A DNA stretch of 43,008 nt, from positions 1-43,008 of the forward strand of contig JALXBI010000098.1 in assembly GCA_026991555.1 (NCBI GenBank), read 5' to 3'. The notes below the pieces were generated by a model, which saw only the letters and a list, made by a program, of their open reading frames with translations, did no database searches and was not told where the DNA came from. This document shows positions 24,490-32,939 of the stretch, in pieces. Source of the stretch: Candidatus Aminicenantota bacterium. Lineage in GTDB: Bacteria; Acidobacteriota; Aminicenantia; S016-38. A program made the translations under genes and the position numbers. The first letter of the stretch is position 1. Every line of letters starts with the position of its first letter.

Positions 24490-25149
24490 ATGCAGGGGTT
24501 GCGTAGAGGTGCATTTTTAACTATGGTATGGGCCCTGCCCGCAGCCGAAGAAGGGGTAGAAAAGGCCCTGGAAGTCTGGAGTCTCATGAGCTTTTTCCAG
24601 CTCTCCCTCCTGCTCCTGCTCATAGGCCTTCTCCTACACTTTGCCGGAAGATATTACCAGAGAATACTTAACAGCTTCAGGATAAGGCTAAGCGGTGAAA
24701 ATTTCGGGATAATCTTCGTGCTGGTCAGGGACCTATCCCTATTCGCCGCCTTCGGTATAGGGGCCATGCTCATAAATCCGGACATATTCGGCGACATTAA
24801 ACTGGCCCTCCCCTTCGTCCCCTTGGGCACTGTATTTCTCGGCCTTGCCTTAGTGGTCAAGTTATCCAAGGACATTGAAAAGGACCGAAGGGCCAACAAA
24901 TTATTTTCCTATCTGTTGCTTACAGCTGCCTTTCTCCAGTATTTCGGGTTTGTCTTCGTCATGGAAGCGGCTCCTGAGGAATGGGTTTCCTCGGGAAAGG
25001 CCGGGGCCTTCTGGCTCTTTTTAAGGAGCCTCCGTTCCAATCTCAACCCATCCCTTTCCATGTGCACCTTTTACCTAACCTTTCCCCTAATAGTCCTTGT
25101 CTTTATACTCATTCTTTTGAAGGGAATCTCTCATTCCTCCCAGGGATAA
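24490..25149 (+). CDS. Membrane protein of unknown function in the cytochrome operon
   Basis: 219 aa with about five hydrophobic segments (near 35-52, 77-98, 105-123, 137-155, 195-212); no Cys-rich or heme motif and no family I recognise. The start is uncertain: the ATG at 24490 has TAAAAT exactly 6 nt upstream, which suits a leaderless transcript, whereas the ATG at 24523 has AGAGGTG about 12 nt upstream and would remove 11 residues. It is on the same strand 39 nt after the heme beta-barrel gene, so a membrane anchor or quinone-interacting role in the same electron path is possible. Its end overlaps the convergent ferredoxin gene by 19 bp. Confidence 0.7.
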   Translation: MQGLRRGAFLTMVWALPAAEEGVEKALEVWSLMSFFQLSLLLLLIGLLLHFAGRYYQRILNSFRIRLSGENFGIIFVLVRDLSLFAAFGIGAMLINPDIFGDIKLALPFVPLGTVFLGLALVVKLSKDIEKDRRANKLFSYLLLTAAFLQYFGFVFVMEAAPEEWVSSGKAGAFWLFLRSLRSNLNPSLSMCTFYLTFPLIVLVFILILLKGISHSSQG

Positions 25150-26564
25150 ACTCTGATGGCCTTGGGGGATTGGGGACATTTGTTCTCGCAAATACCACAT
25201 CCAATACAGAGGTCGTCCTTTACCACAGGGGCTTTTATCTTAAACCTCTTTCCGTCCGGGGTTATGGTATCCACATCAATCAGTTTTATGGCCTTAGAGG
25301 GAACCGGGCAGTGTTCCTCGCAAACTATACACTCCTTGCCGTAGGCAAAGGGAAGGCAGATGGAACGGTCCACCCTGGCAACGCCCATTTTCTTGGTCTT
25401 CGGGGTGAATTTACCTATGGCCCCGGTGGGGCACAAATACTGGCAGAGAAGGCAATCGTATTCGCAATAACTCAGCTCCGTGGCCAGCCTCGGGGTCCCG
25501 TAATTTTCAAATCCCCATAAAATCCCCATGGGCTGGAGAACGGAGGTGGGACATCCCTTCATGCATTCTCCGCATCTTATACAGCGGGAGGTAAAATCCT
25601 TCACCGCGCCAGGAGGCCTGAGAACCTTCCTCTCTGCCCTGACTAAGGGAAGGGTAAGGAGGGATGCGGCGGCCGCAAGAAGAACCTCCCTTCTTTTTAG
25701 ATTTACCGGGGCAGGTTTTTGTTGGAGGGAAAGGGAGGGACTGGTGTATATGGCATCCTCCGGGCATACGCTGTGGCAGCGAAAACACTGGTAACACTCG
25801 CCGGGTTTCCATCCGGTAAAGGGAGTGGCGGATGCAGGACATACAGCATCGCATATTCCGCATCGGGTGCAACGGTCCCAGTCTATTTTCAGCTTTAAGG
25901 TATTGCCCTTAGAAAAAAGGGAAAGCAGAGCGCCGTAGGGACAGATGTATTTGCACCAGAACCTCTCCTCCACAAGATTAAGGAGAAGGATGGCCAGAAG
26001 GAGGGAACCCCAGGTTAAAGCCCCGTAAAAACCGTGGGGTTCCACTAAGGTGTAGTTACCAAGAAAGGGGAGGAATTTGCTCATTTTCTCCAGAATGTAA
26101 TTTCCCGAGGGATGGACCGCCAGCGCCATGGCTTTAAACAGTATAGAAAGGGGGTCTAAAATTCCCCCGAAACCCAGCCCGTAAAGCCCCCCCACGAAAA
26201 TAACCAGAAGGAGAAGGTATTTATATTTCAGGGGAGGTTTTTTGTATCTTCTCTTTTTAACCCTGAAAACATAGGAAAAAAGGGCATTCAGGGTTCCCAA
26301 GGGACAGACCCACCCGCAGAAAAACCTTCCGAAAATAAGGGTAAGGGCCAGCATTGCCAGGAAGAAAAGGGAAAGGACCTGGAGGGTCCTTGAGGCTAAG
26401 GCAGAAAGGGAGATGGCGTAAAGGTCAGTCCTGAAGAAAAGGGAAAGCCAGGGGGAGACCCGGTCGGTGCCAAAAAAACCGGTTTTCAAAAAAAGATAGA
26501 CGAAGAGGCCCAGGAAGAATATCTGCGAGGCTCTTCTTAACCAGCGGAGAAGCCTATACTTCAT
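25131..26564 (-). CDS. NapH/NapG-like fusion: membrane polyferredoxin with internal Tat-like segment
   Basis: 477 aa. Residues 1-215 form a NapH/CcoG-type membrane domain with several TM segments and the two CxxxCP motifs FFCGWVCPLG (83-87) and WCKYICPYG. Ferredoxin motifs follow: CTRCGICDAVCP and CYQCFRCHSVCP. At 289-310 there is KRREVLLAAAASLLTLPLVR, which looks like a twin-arginine/TM segment, and then NapG-like clusters CIRCGECMKGCP, CEYDCLLCQYLCP, CIVCEEHCP and CIGCGICENKCP. That is NapH followed by NapG in one chain, with potential for about six [4Fe-4S] clusters. It likely moves electrons from quinol or cytoplasmic ferredoxin to the periplasmic side. Coupled to the DUF362 gene by a 4-nt overlap. 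Confidence 0.85.
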   Translation of the reverse strand: MKYRLLRWLRRASQIFFLGLFVYLFLKTGFFGTDRVSPWLSLFFRTDLYAISLSALASRTLQVLSLFFLAMLALTLIFGRFFCGWVCPLGTLNALFSYVFRVKKRRYKKPPLKYKYLLLLVIFVGGLYGLGFGGILDPLSILFKAMALAVHPSGNYILEKMSKFLPFLGNYTLVEPHGFYGALTWGSLLLAILLLNLVEERFWCKYICPYGALLSLFSKGNTLKLKIDWDRCTRCGICDAVCPASATPFTGWKPGECYQCFRCHSVCPEDAIYTSPSLSLQQKPAPVNLKRREVLLAAAASLLTLPLVRAERKVLRPPGAVKDFTSRCIRCGECMKGCPTSVLQPMGILWGFENYGTPRLATELSYCEYDCLLCQYLCPTGAIGKFTPKTKKMGVARVDRSICLPFAYGKECIVCEEHCPVPSKAIKLIDVDTITPDGKRFKIKAPVVKDDLCIGCGICENKCPQSPKAIRVYPWEE

Positions 26565-27403
26565 ATCCGAAGTATTTTAATGTCCTTCCTTCCCAATCCC
26601 CTTTCCTGACCTATTTTCACCCAGGGAGGTTCAGCAAGACCAAGGAGTTTAGCCCCCCAGTAATCGGCCCCCACAGGGTCGGAGGTTACCAGGACCCTTT
26701 TCTTAAGGGCAACATCCGCCAGATTTCCCCCCACCGGGCCGTGGGCTTTTAATACCCTATAGGCATCCACCACATAAAGGGTGGGCCTGAAAAACTGGGT
26801 AAGGTCCACTATGGCCGTGTGAATCTGTCTGTGGAGGTATCCCCTCCTTCCCCCTATCAACCCCATAAGGTTCTTCATGGAAATGGTTGCCCCGGCTAAG
26901 GAATGGTGTTTTACTATGGGAACATCTATTATCCTGTCCACTTCCAGGGCCTGTCTGTAAACCTCCCATTCCTTTAAGAATTCTCCCCCTATTTTCTTCT
27001 TTACCAGATCCCCTTCCCTGAGGAAAAGGACCTCTGCCCCTGCTCTTTTAGCAGCCCTGGCAATACCTGAGCGGTAATAGGTCCTTTTGGCGGGATTGCA
27101 GGGGTTGTCCAGAACGAGAACCTTTTTTGCCCCTGCCTCATAGGCTGCCTCCACCACAGCCCTTACCACCTCAGGATTGGTATCCGCTGCCTGCTCCGGC
27201 CTTCTATCCCATCCGATATTGGGCTTAACCAGAACCACATCCCCCCTGCAGGCCAGTTTTTTTATCCCGTAAGCTTTAAGGGCCCTTCTGGTTATCTCGT
27301 AGGGGTCATCCCCGTAAGCCTCCACCCCCTGGTAGTTTTCCCCGGAAACTAAGGGAAATACAAGGGAAGCCGCCAGAGCCTTTAAAAACTCCCTCCTTTT
27401 CAT
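26561..27403 (-). CDS. Tat-exported DUF362 protein
   Basis: 280 aa. MKRREFLKALAASLVFPLVS is a twin-arginine signal, so the protein is probably exported with a folded cofactor or partner. The DUF362 core is clear: VVLVKPNIGWDRRPEQAADT, NPEVVRAVVEAAYEAGAKKV, and KHHSLAGATISMKNLMGLIG. DUF362 proteins are often next to ferredoxin genes and their activity is unknown. Here the 4-nt overlap with the NapH/NapG-like gene supports a joint redox function. No Cys cluster is present apart from isolated Cys residues. Confidence 0.87.
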   Translation of the reverse strand: MKRREFLKALAASLVFPLVSGENYQGVEAYGDDPYEITRRALKAYGIKKLACRGDVVLVKPNIGWDRRPEQAADTNPEVVRAVVEAAYEAGAKKVLVLDNPCNPAKRTYYRSGIARAAKRAGAEVLFLREGDLVKKKIGGEFLKEWEVYRQALEVDRIIDVPIVKHHSLAGATISMKNLMGLIGGRRGYLHRQIHTAIVDLTQFFRPTLYVVDAYRVLKAHGPVGGNLADVALKKRVLVTSDPVGADYWGAKLLGLAEPPWVKIGQERGLGRKDIKILRI

Positions 27404-28482
27404 TTTCCCTCAACCTCCTTTATAAATTCCTCTATTCCCCTGTAAATTCCGTAAGCCACCCTGGCCCGGTAAAGCGGGTCCTTTAATCTTTCGGCCTCCT
27501 GGGGGTTGGACAGAAAGGAGACCTCCACCAGCACCGATGGCATTTCTGCTCCCATAAGGACGAAAAACGGAGCACCCCTTACCCCAAGGTCCTTCACATC
27601 CGGATAAAATTTCCTGAGATTTCCAACCAGGGCCCTCTGGATTCTTCTGGCCATGAGCTTGGATTCCCGGATTTTCTCGTTCATGATAATTTTCTTGAGG
27701 AGTTCCTTCATCTGCGAGAGGCTCTTTCCCGAGTATTCATTTTCCTTGGCAGCCACCCTTTCCGCTTCAGGGTCAGCAGCAAGGTTAAGGTAAAAAGTTT
27801 CAATTCCCCGGGCGGAAGGGTTCTCTGCCCAGTTTATGTGGAGGGAGATGAAAAGGTCGGCCCCGCTATTGTTGGCCATGGCGGTTCTCCTGGCTAAGGG
27901 TATGAACCTGTCCTCCTCCCTGGTCAAAATTACCTCGTAGCCGTCAGCCTCAAGAAGGGATTTAAGGGTAAGGGAAATGTCAAGAACTATGTGTTTCTCC
28001 TCAAGGCTTAATTTCCTGTTAACGCATCCGGAGTCCTTTCCTCCGTGGCCAGGGTCAATGACTATTTTCTTTATCCTCAGCCCCAGTTGCCGGGAAAGGG
28101 TTAGCTCTCCCTGCTCCGGGAATATGTCCACCACCCACCTGGGGGGAGATGGGAGGAAAAACACCCGATACTTTCCCAACCGGGAGAGGTAAATTACAGC
28201 CCGGAGTCTGCGGCGGTCCTTTCTGGAGATTCTTATCATTTTCACGGGAGAGGAACTGTAATAATAACGGCTCCTTATCCTTCCTGGAAAGGTTCCGTAA
28301 AAGTCAATGTAAAGCAAAACCTTATCCCTGTATCTTATTTTGCCGGTTTTGACCTTGGCTCTGGAGGAGAGGGTAAAGATTACCCTGGTGTAAGAGGGAC
28401 CGGCCTCAAGGGAGACCTTCCTCAGGGTGGCAGGGAAAAGCAGGGTAAGAACAAAGGCGAAGGCAAAAACTCTTCTTAGCAC
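27400..28482 (-). CDS. N-acetylmuramoyl-L-alanine amidase (AMIN + Amidase_3)
   Basis: 360 aa from a GTG at 28482 that begins LRRVFAFAFVLTLLFPATL, a good signal peptide; a TTG at 28524 would add 14 unlikely residues. An AMIN-like beta domain (about 25-130; GPSYTRVIFTLSSRAKVKTG) targets the protein to peptidoglycan or the divisome. The zinc amidase domain follows with VIDPGHGGKDSG (first His), LEEKHIVLDI (Glu), DLFISLHINWAE (second His) and catalytic Glu in VLVEVSFLSNPQEA. It cleaves stem peptides from glycan strands in the periplasm. 4-nt overlap with the DUF362 gene. Confidence 0.92.
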   Translation of the reverse strand: MLRRVFAFAFVLTLLFPATLRKVSLEAGPSYTRVIFTLSSRAKVKTGKIRYRDKVLLYIDFYGTFPGRIRSRYYYSSSPVKMIRISRKDRRRLRAVIYLSRLGKYRVFFLPSPPRWVVDIFPEQGELTLSRQLGLRIKKIVIDPGHGGKDSGCVNRKLSLEEKHIVLDISLTLKSLLEADGYEVILTREEDRFIPLARRTAMANNSGADLFISLHINWAENPSARGIETFYLNLAADPEAERVAAKENEYSGKSLSQMKELLKKIIMNEKIRESKLMARRIQRALVGNLRKFYPDVKDLGVRGAPFFVLMGAEMPSVLVEVSFLSNPQEAERLKDPLYRARVAYGIYRGIEEFIKEVEGK

Positions 28483-28513
28483 GGAAATATGATAAATCCC
28501 GCCCTGAGGCAGG

Positions 28514-31096
28514 TCAAGGCCCAATCCTGAGCCTGTACCAGGTGGCCCTGCTCAGGTTATAGAACACCAGTATTCCCTTCCTGGGAACCTTAAGGTTCTC
28601 CGAAACAGGACCGTAGTCCAGGGCCACGAAGGGCTCACCCCGGGAGAATCTGGCAAATTCAGAGGGGGAAAGGACTATGTAAACGAGTTTTCCCCGGGAG
28701 GGTATTTTGTATTCGTCCCCGGTTATGTAGTGATAGGGAGCCGGATAATTGAGGGGCACCCTTGCCCTTTCAAAGGAGAGGAAGAAAAGTTTAAGGGTTC
28801 GCTCTGGCTTTGCGCCTTCATTCCTTTGAGGAAGCTTTACCTTAGTGCTTTCCAGGGATGGGAACTTAATTTCCAGTTGGTAGTTTTTCCCTTCGAGTAT
28901 GTGACCGTTTCTCCCCTTAGGGTCGGAAAGTTCTAATTTTTTGACGCCAAGTCCCGGAGCAGAAATTACGAATTCGTAACGGTCTTCCCCGAGGTTAAAG
29001 GAAACCCTGCCATCCTCATCGGTTACTCCCCAGATGGAAAGAAGGGGAACCTTGTCGTATTTCTTTTCAACGGCCCACCGGGAAAGCACTATTACCATGG
29101 CCCCTGCCACCGGCTCTTTGCCGGCAAGAACCCTCAAATCCACCTTAGATGTGGCGGTATAGCGGGAACTTATGGGATAAATCATATCGTCTCCTCTTAT
29201 ACTCCAGATGGTGGACACGAATTTCTTCCATTCCTTCTCGTAAACTTCGGGATAATCAAGGGCTTTGGAGGTTTTGAAGTTGAGGTCCCAGCGGTGCCAT
29301 TTTCCTTCGGAATAGAACTCGTTCCAGACATGGTCCTCCCCCCAGTCGTTGGCAAGGCGGGTGGGTATTAGAAGGCTTCTCCCTAAGGCCACCCCGTATA
29401 TGCTCCACTCCCCGCAGGAGCCATAATTGGCATAGTAAGGCTCCTCGGGCATTTTGTCGTGGCTTTCCTCCCCCCACTCCACGAATTTTCTGGACCACCT
29501 ATGGAGGCCCTTAACGGCATCGTAAACATTATCGTATTTTTTGGCCACCTCAAGGGCCGATTCCCCGTATTTCCTGTCATTGGGGATGGTCTTCCGCCAG
29601 AATTTACCTAAGTAAAAGGATGGGGCCTCAAAGCGGAGTCTGGGATGGACCACATACCAGTAATAAAGTTCAAAGGGAAGTTGACGCCATTTCCCGTCCC
29701 GGAATCTGAGTCTAAGGGTGGTTTTATGGCCCTTTTCCACCAATTCAGCATAGGGAAGAAGTTTAGCCATCCTGTAAATCCCCAGGGCATTTTCCCTGAA
29801 AACCTCCGGGGAATAATTTATTCCTTCCTTGTCAGGGGGAGCATCTACAATGGCCCTGAGGACCTTCGTAGCCGTGTTGGATACCGAGAAGGCCACTTCA
29901 TCAAGTATTTTCTTCTCAACCCTTAAAATGAGACGGGCATAAACTGTGGCGTAGTATGGGTCAAAAACCTTAATTCTGGTTATTGGGGTTGTCCCTCCGT
30001 GGATCAGGTCATAACCCCCCAGCCACTGGCTACCTGCAGAAAGAGGCCCACCCTCTGTCTCTCTTCTCAGTATTTTTTCTCCAGCATTCAGTATCAAATG
30101 GACTCTGCCCGATGAAGTCCCCATAAGAAGCTCATCCCTTCCGTCCCCGTTGATATCCGCTGCATGGGGAATCAGGAGTCCCTTTTCCGGGGGCCATATC
30201 CAGGAGGGTTTCACTCCTTTTAAAATTAATTTCCAGGCTCCGGAGAGGTTTTCAAGGACCGAATACTCCCCTCTGGAATTAAAAACAAGGAGAACCTTCT
30301 CATCTTTCCCTTTAATCCTGCAGGAACAGAGGGCAGGGGCTGTTCTTTTGCCGAAATCAAAATCCTTGAAAAGGGGAAGTTCCTTCCAGAATATCCTTCC
30401 CTTTTCCTCTGCCATGTGGAAATAGTGAAGCCTTCCGTCCCCTGCTCCCACCAGCAATTCCCTTTTACCGTCCCCATCAAAATCGTAAAGAACAGGGACT
30501 GAATAGGTGCCCACATCCAGAATTTTAAATTTCCCCTTTTCTTTAACCACGAAGAAATCCTGCCTTTCCCTGAAGGCAACCCGGGAGCCTCTTAGCCCCT
30601 GGTTCTCGTAAAGGATAACCTGGCCCCGATTGTTTCCCATAACCAGGTCCATATCCCCGTCGCCGTCCACGTCGCAGGGAAAGGGAACGGCATTGTCCAC
30701 CGCGTCTATTTCCCGGGGAGTGTAAACCTTCTCACCTGAAAAAACCGGATGATGCTTAGAACCGATGTTGGGATAAAAGCGCAGGAGGCCATCGGCTGTT
30801 CCCACAACCAGGTCGCTAAGTCCGTCCTGGTTGATGTCAAAGAGAGCCGCAGAGGTTTGTCCGTTTAACCTTAATTCCTTAAGGTAAAGTTCCCTCATTT
30901 TCCAGTAAAGGGAATCCCTGAGCCAGGAGGGTGTTCTCTTTAAGGCGAGATTAACCACTGGAGACATCTCCGGTAGTGTTTCGTCCAGAGCCCTCCAATC
31001 CCCCGGAGGAATCTCCAGATACCGTGGTCTTCCGGCTAAAAGGAGAGAAAAACCCAGGGAAAAAAGAAAAACAAAACTCCTGATTTTTCTTCCCAT
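28514..31096 (-). CDS. Exported FG-GAP/VCBS-repeat protein with transglutaminase-like domain
   Basis: 860 aa from the ATG at 31096, chosen because AAGGAGG lies 5 nt upstream and the resulting N-terminus MGRKIRSFVFLFSLGFSLLL is a signal peptide; an ATG at 31114 overlaps the previous gene. Residues of about 85-330 contain FG-GAP-type calcium loops (FDINQDGLSDLVVG, DVDGDGDMDLVMG, YDFDGDGKRELLVG, DINGDGRDELLMG), probably a beta-propeller. A transglutaminase-like domain has a complete triad: Cys561 in NYGSCGEWS, His589 in EDHVWNEF and Asp604 in HRWDLN. The last ~250 residues look like beta domains (Ig/carboxypeptidase-regulatory type). Likely a surface protease, peptidase or cross-linking enzyme; substrate unknown. 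Confidence 0.85.
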   Translation of the reverse strand: MGRKIRSFVFLFSLGFSLLLAGRPRYLEIPPGDWRALDETLPEMSPVVNLALKRTPSWLRDSLYWKMRELYLKELRLNGQTSAALFDINQDGLSDLVVGTADGLLRFYPNIGSKHHPVFSGEKVYTPREIDAVDNAVPFPCDVDGDGDMDLVMGNNRGQVILYENQGLRGSRVAFRERQDFFVVKEKGKFKILDVGTYSVPVLYDFDGDGKRELLVGAGDGRLHYFHMAEEKGRIFWKELPLFKDFDFGKRTAPALCSCRIKGKDEKVLLVFNSRGEYSVLENLSGAWKLILKGVKPSWIWPPEKGLLIPHAADINGDGRDELLMGTSSGRVHLILNAGEKILRRETEGGPLSAGSQWLGGYDLIHGGTTPITRIKVFDPYYATVYARLILRVEKKILDEVAFSVSNTATKVLRAIVDAPPDKEGINYSPEVFRENALGIYRMAKLLPYAELVEKGHKTTLRLRFRDGKWRQLPFELYYWYVVHPRLRFEAPSFYLGKFWRKTIPNDRKYGESALEVAKKYDNVYDAVKGLHRWSRKFVEWGEESHDKMPEEPYYANYGSCGEWSIYGVALGRSLLIPTRLANDWGEDHVWNEFYSEGKWHRWDLNFKTSKALDYPEVYEKEWKKFVSTIWSIRGDDMIYPISSRYTATSKVDLRVLAGKEPVAGAMVIVLSRWAVEKKYDKVPLLSIWGVTDEDGRVSFNLGEDRYEFVISAPGLGVKKLELSDPKGRNGHILEGKNYQLEIKFPSLESTKVKLPQRNEGAKPERTLKLFFLSFERARVPLNYPAPYHYITGDEYKIPSRGKLVYIVLSPSEFARFSRGEPFVALDYGPVSENLKVPRKGILVFYNLSRATWYRLRIGP

Positions 31097-31110
31097 AGTC
31101 GCCTCCTTGC

Positions 31111-32007
31111 TCATTTTTCAGAAAGGACCCGGCGAATGCCAGCCCTGTTCCCTACGATAAGTATGTTTATTCCGATGATTATCAATATACCGCCCATAAT
31201 CTGGGATGTTCTGAGTCCCTGATGGAGAAACCAGTAACTGAGAAGAAAAACCATGAAGGGCTGAACACTTTTAATTATTGAAACATTGGCGGCCTTAAGG
31301 TATTTCAAGGCTACGAATAAAAAAATGGTGGCCAGCACCGGACCGAAGAGGGAGCCAGCAACTATGTTGGCCAGGGCAAAGGGGGAGGGAATTTTTATCT
31401 GACCGGTGGAGAAGAGGAAAAGGGCGTAAAGAAGGAAAAGGACATAAACCCTGAACACCGCAATGTGGACAGGGGAGATATCCTTCACCTTCATGCGAAC
31501 CAGCACCGTATTAAAGGAATAAATTCCCACCATGAGAAAAAGAAGCAAAAGGAAAACCCCGGTTACATCCGGTTCTGCATAGGTCAAAATAACCGTTCCC
31601 CCTATTGCCAGGGCTCCCCCAATTCCCTCGTAAAAATTCAGTTTTTCGGAAAGAATAAGGTATCCCCAGAAAATCACGAAAAGGGGCTGAAGATTGACGA
31701 TAAAGGATATGAAGGAGGGGTTCATTTTCTTCACAAGATAAAAGAACAGGAAGGTGGCAAAGGCCTCGGAAAACCCGAAATAGGCGAAAAACCAGGGATG
31801 GGCTTTAATTTTATTCACTAACTGGCTGAATCCCTTTTTCATGGAAAAGAGCAGGACCAGACTCCAGAGGGAGGCGAAAAAGAACCACCAGAAGAGGAAA
31901 ACCCTGGTCTCAACCTCCCGCTGGGCCAGTTTGGCGAAAATGTAAACTAAGGAATATCCGGTGGCTGAGGCCAGAGCGGCAAAAACCCCTTTTATTTTCG
32001 GATTCAA
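31111..32007 (-). CDS. EamA/DMT-family transporter
   Basis: 298 aa, ten predicted membrane helices in two EamA repeats (first from about residue 5, second from about 150). Family phrases include SATGYSLVYIFAKLAQREVE, LQPLFVIFWGYLILSEKLNF and NVSIIKSVQPFMVFLLSYWF. Drug/metabolite transporters of this type export amino acids, nucleotides or sugars; the substrate cannot be inferred. 4-nt overlap with the upstream epimerase. Confidence 0.88.
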   Translation of the reverse strand: MNPKIKGVFAALASATGYSLVYIFAKLAQREVETRVFLFWWFFFASLWSLVLLFSMKKGFSQLVNKIKAHPWFFAYFGFSEAFATFLFFYLVKKMNPSFISFIVNLQPLFVIFWGYLILSEKLNFYEGIGGALAIGGTVILTYAEPDVTGVFLLLLFLMVGIYSFNTVLVRMKVKDISPVHIAVFRVYVLFLLYALFLFSTGQIKIPSPFALANIVAGSLFGPVLATIFLFVALKYLKAANVSIIKSVQPFMVFLLSYWFLHQGLRTSQIMGGILIIIGINILIVGNRAGIRRVLSEK

Positions 32008-32939
32008 CGCCCGGACTCCGCCCTGAAAAATTCAAAGGTGCACCGCAGGCCCTTCTCCAAGGAGGTAAGGGGACGCCATCCCAGAACCTCCCTTGCCTTT
32101 TCCGGGGAAAGCACCGAATACCTTATGTCCCCGGGCCTGGGAGGGGCCATTTCGTAATCGACCCTGAGGCCCGAGACCTCCATTAATTTCTCCAGAAGTT
32201 CAAGGGTGGTGGTGGGTCTCCCTGTGGATATGTTAACCAGGACATTATCCTCGCCCTGGGAAGCGAGAACATTGGCCCTGGCCACATCCTTCACATAAAC
32301 ATAATCCCTTACCATTCCCCTTTCCATCTCAGGATAGGTATATATTCTCACGGGCTTTCCCTCAAGGAGGGCAATGGAGAAAATCGCCACAACCCCTGCC
32401 TCTCCGTGGGGAATTTGCCTGGGACCGTAAACATTGGAATATCTTAAAATTGCAAAGGAAAACCTGCCCTTACTGAGGAGTTTTATGTAACCCTCTGCCC
32501 CTAACTTGGACTGGGCATAGGGGCTTTCTGGATTGGGGGGAAGCTCTTCACTGGCCACCCTTCCTGAGGTATCCCCGTAAATGGCACCACCGGTGGAGGC
32601 GAAAACGAACCTTTTCACCCCGGCCTCTGCAGCGGCTTCAAGAAGGTTTATGGTTCCGAGAACATTAACCTTAGCGTCAAACACAGGGTCCTGCACCGAC
32701 AGGGGAACGGAAATCTGGGCAGCCTGATGATTTATAATGTCCGGCTTCTCAAGACTCACCAGCTTCCTTACTTCCTGGGAATTAATGTCCAGGAGGTAAA
32801 AACGGACCCCTGAAGGCAGGTTTTCCGCCCTGCCTGTGGAGAGGTTGTCCACCACGATAACCTCGTGTCCCTCTTCCAGATAAGCCTCTGCCACATGGGA
32901 GCCTATAAAACCTGCGCCTCCGGTTAAAAGGACCTTCAT
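32004..32939 (-). CDS. NAD-dependent sugar-nucleotide epimerase (UDP-glucose 4-epimerase-like)
   Basis: 311 aa, extended short-chain dehydrogenase family. The NAD motif GGAGFIGSHV is at residues 7-16, with acidic VVDNLSTGRAENL after it. The catalytic YxxxK occurs in PESPYAQSKLGAE, with the Ser/Thr in FASTGGAIYGD. VYGPRQIPHGEAGVVAIF and RDYVYVKDVARANVLA are typical of UDP-glucose/galactose 4-epimerases and related enzymes. It likely supplies a sugar nucleotide for surface polysaccharide. Coupled to rmuC and the EamA gene by 4-nt overlaps. Confidence 0.9.
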   Translation of the reverse strand: MKVLLTGGAGFIGSHVAEAYLEEGHEVIVVDNLSTGRAENLPSGVRFYLLDINSQEVRKLVSLEKPDIINHQAAQISVPLSVQDPVFDAKVNVLGTINLLEAAAEAGVKRFVFASTGGAIYGDTSGRVASEELPPNPESPYAQSKLGAEGYIKLLSKGRFSFAILRYSNVYGPRQIPHGEAGVVAIFSIALLEGKPVRIYTYPEMERGMVRDYVYVKDVARANVLASQGEDNVLVNISTGRPTTTLELLEKLMEVSGLRVDYEMAPPRPGDIRYSVLSPEKAREVLGWRPLTSLEKGLRCTFEFFRAESGR

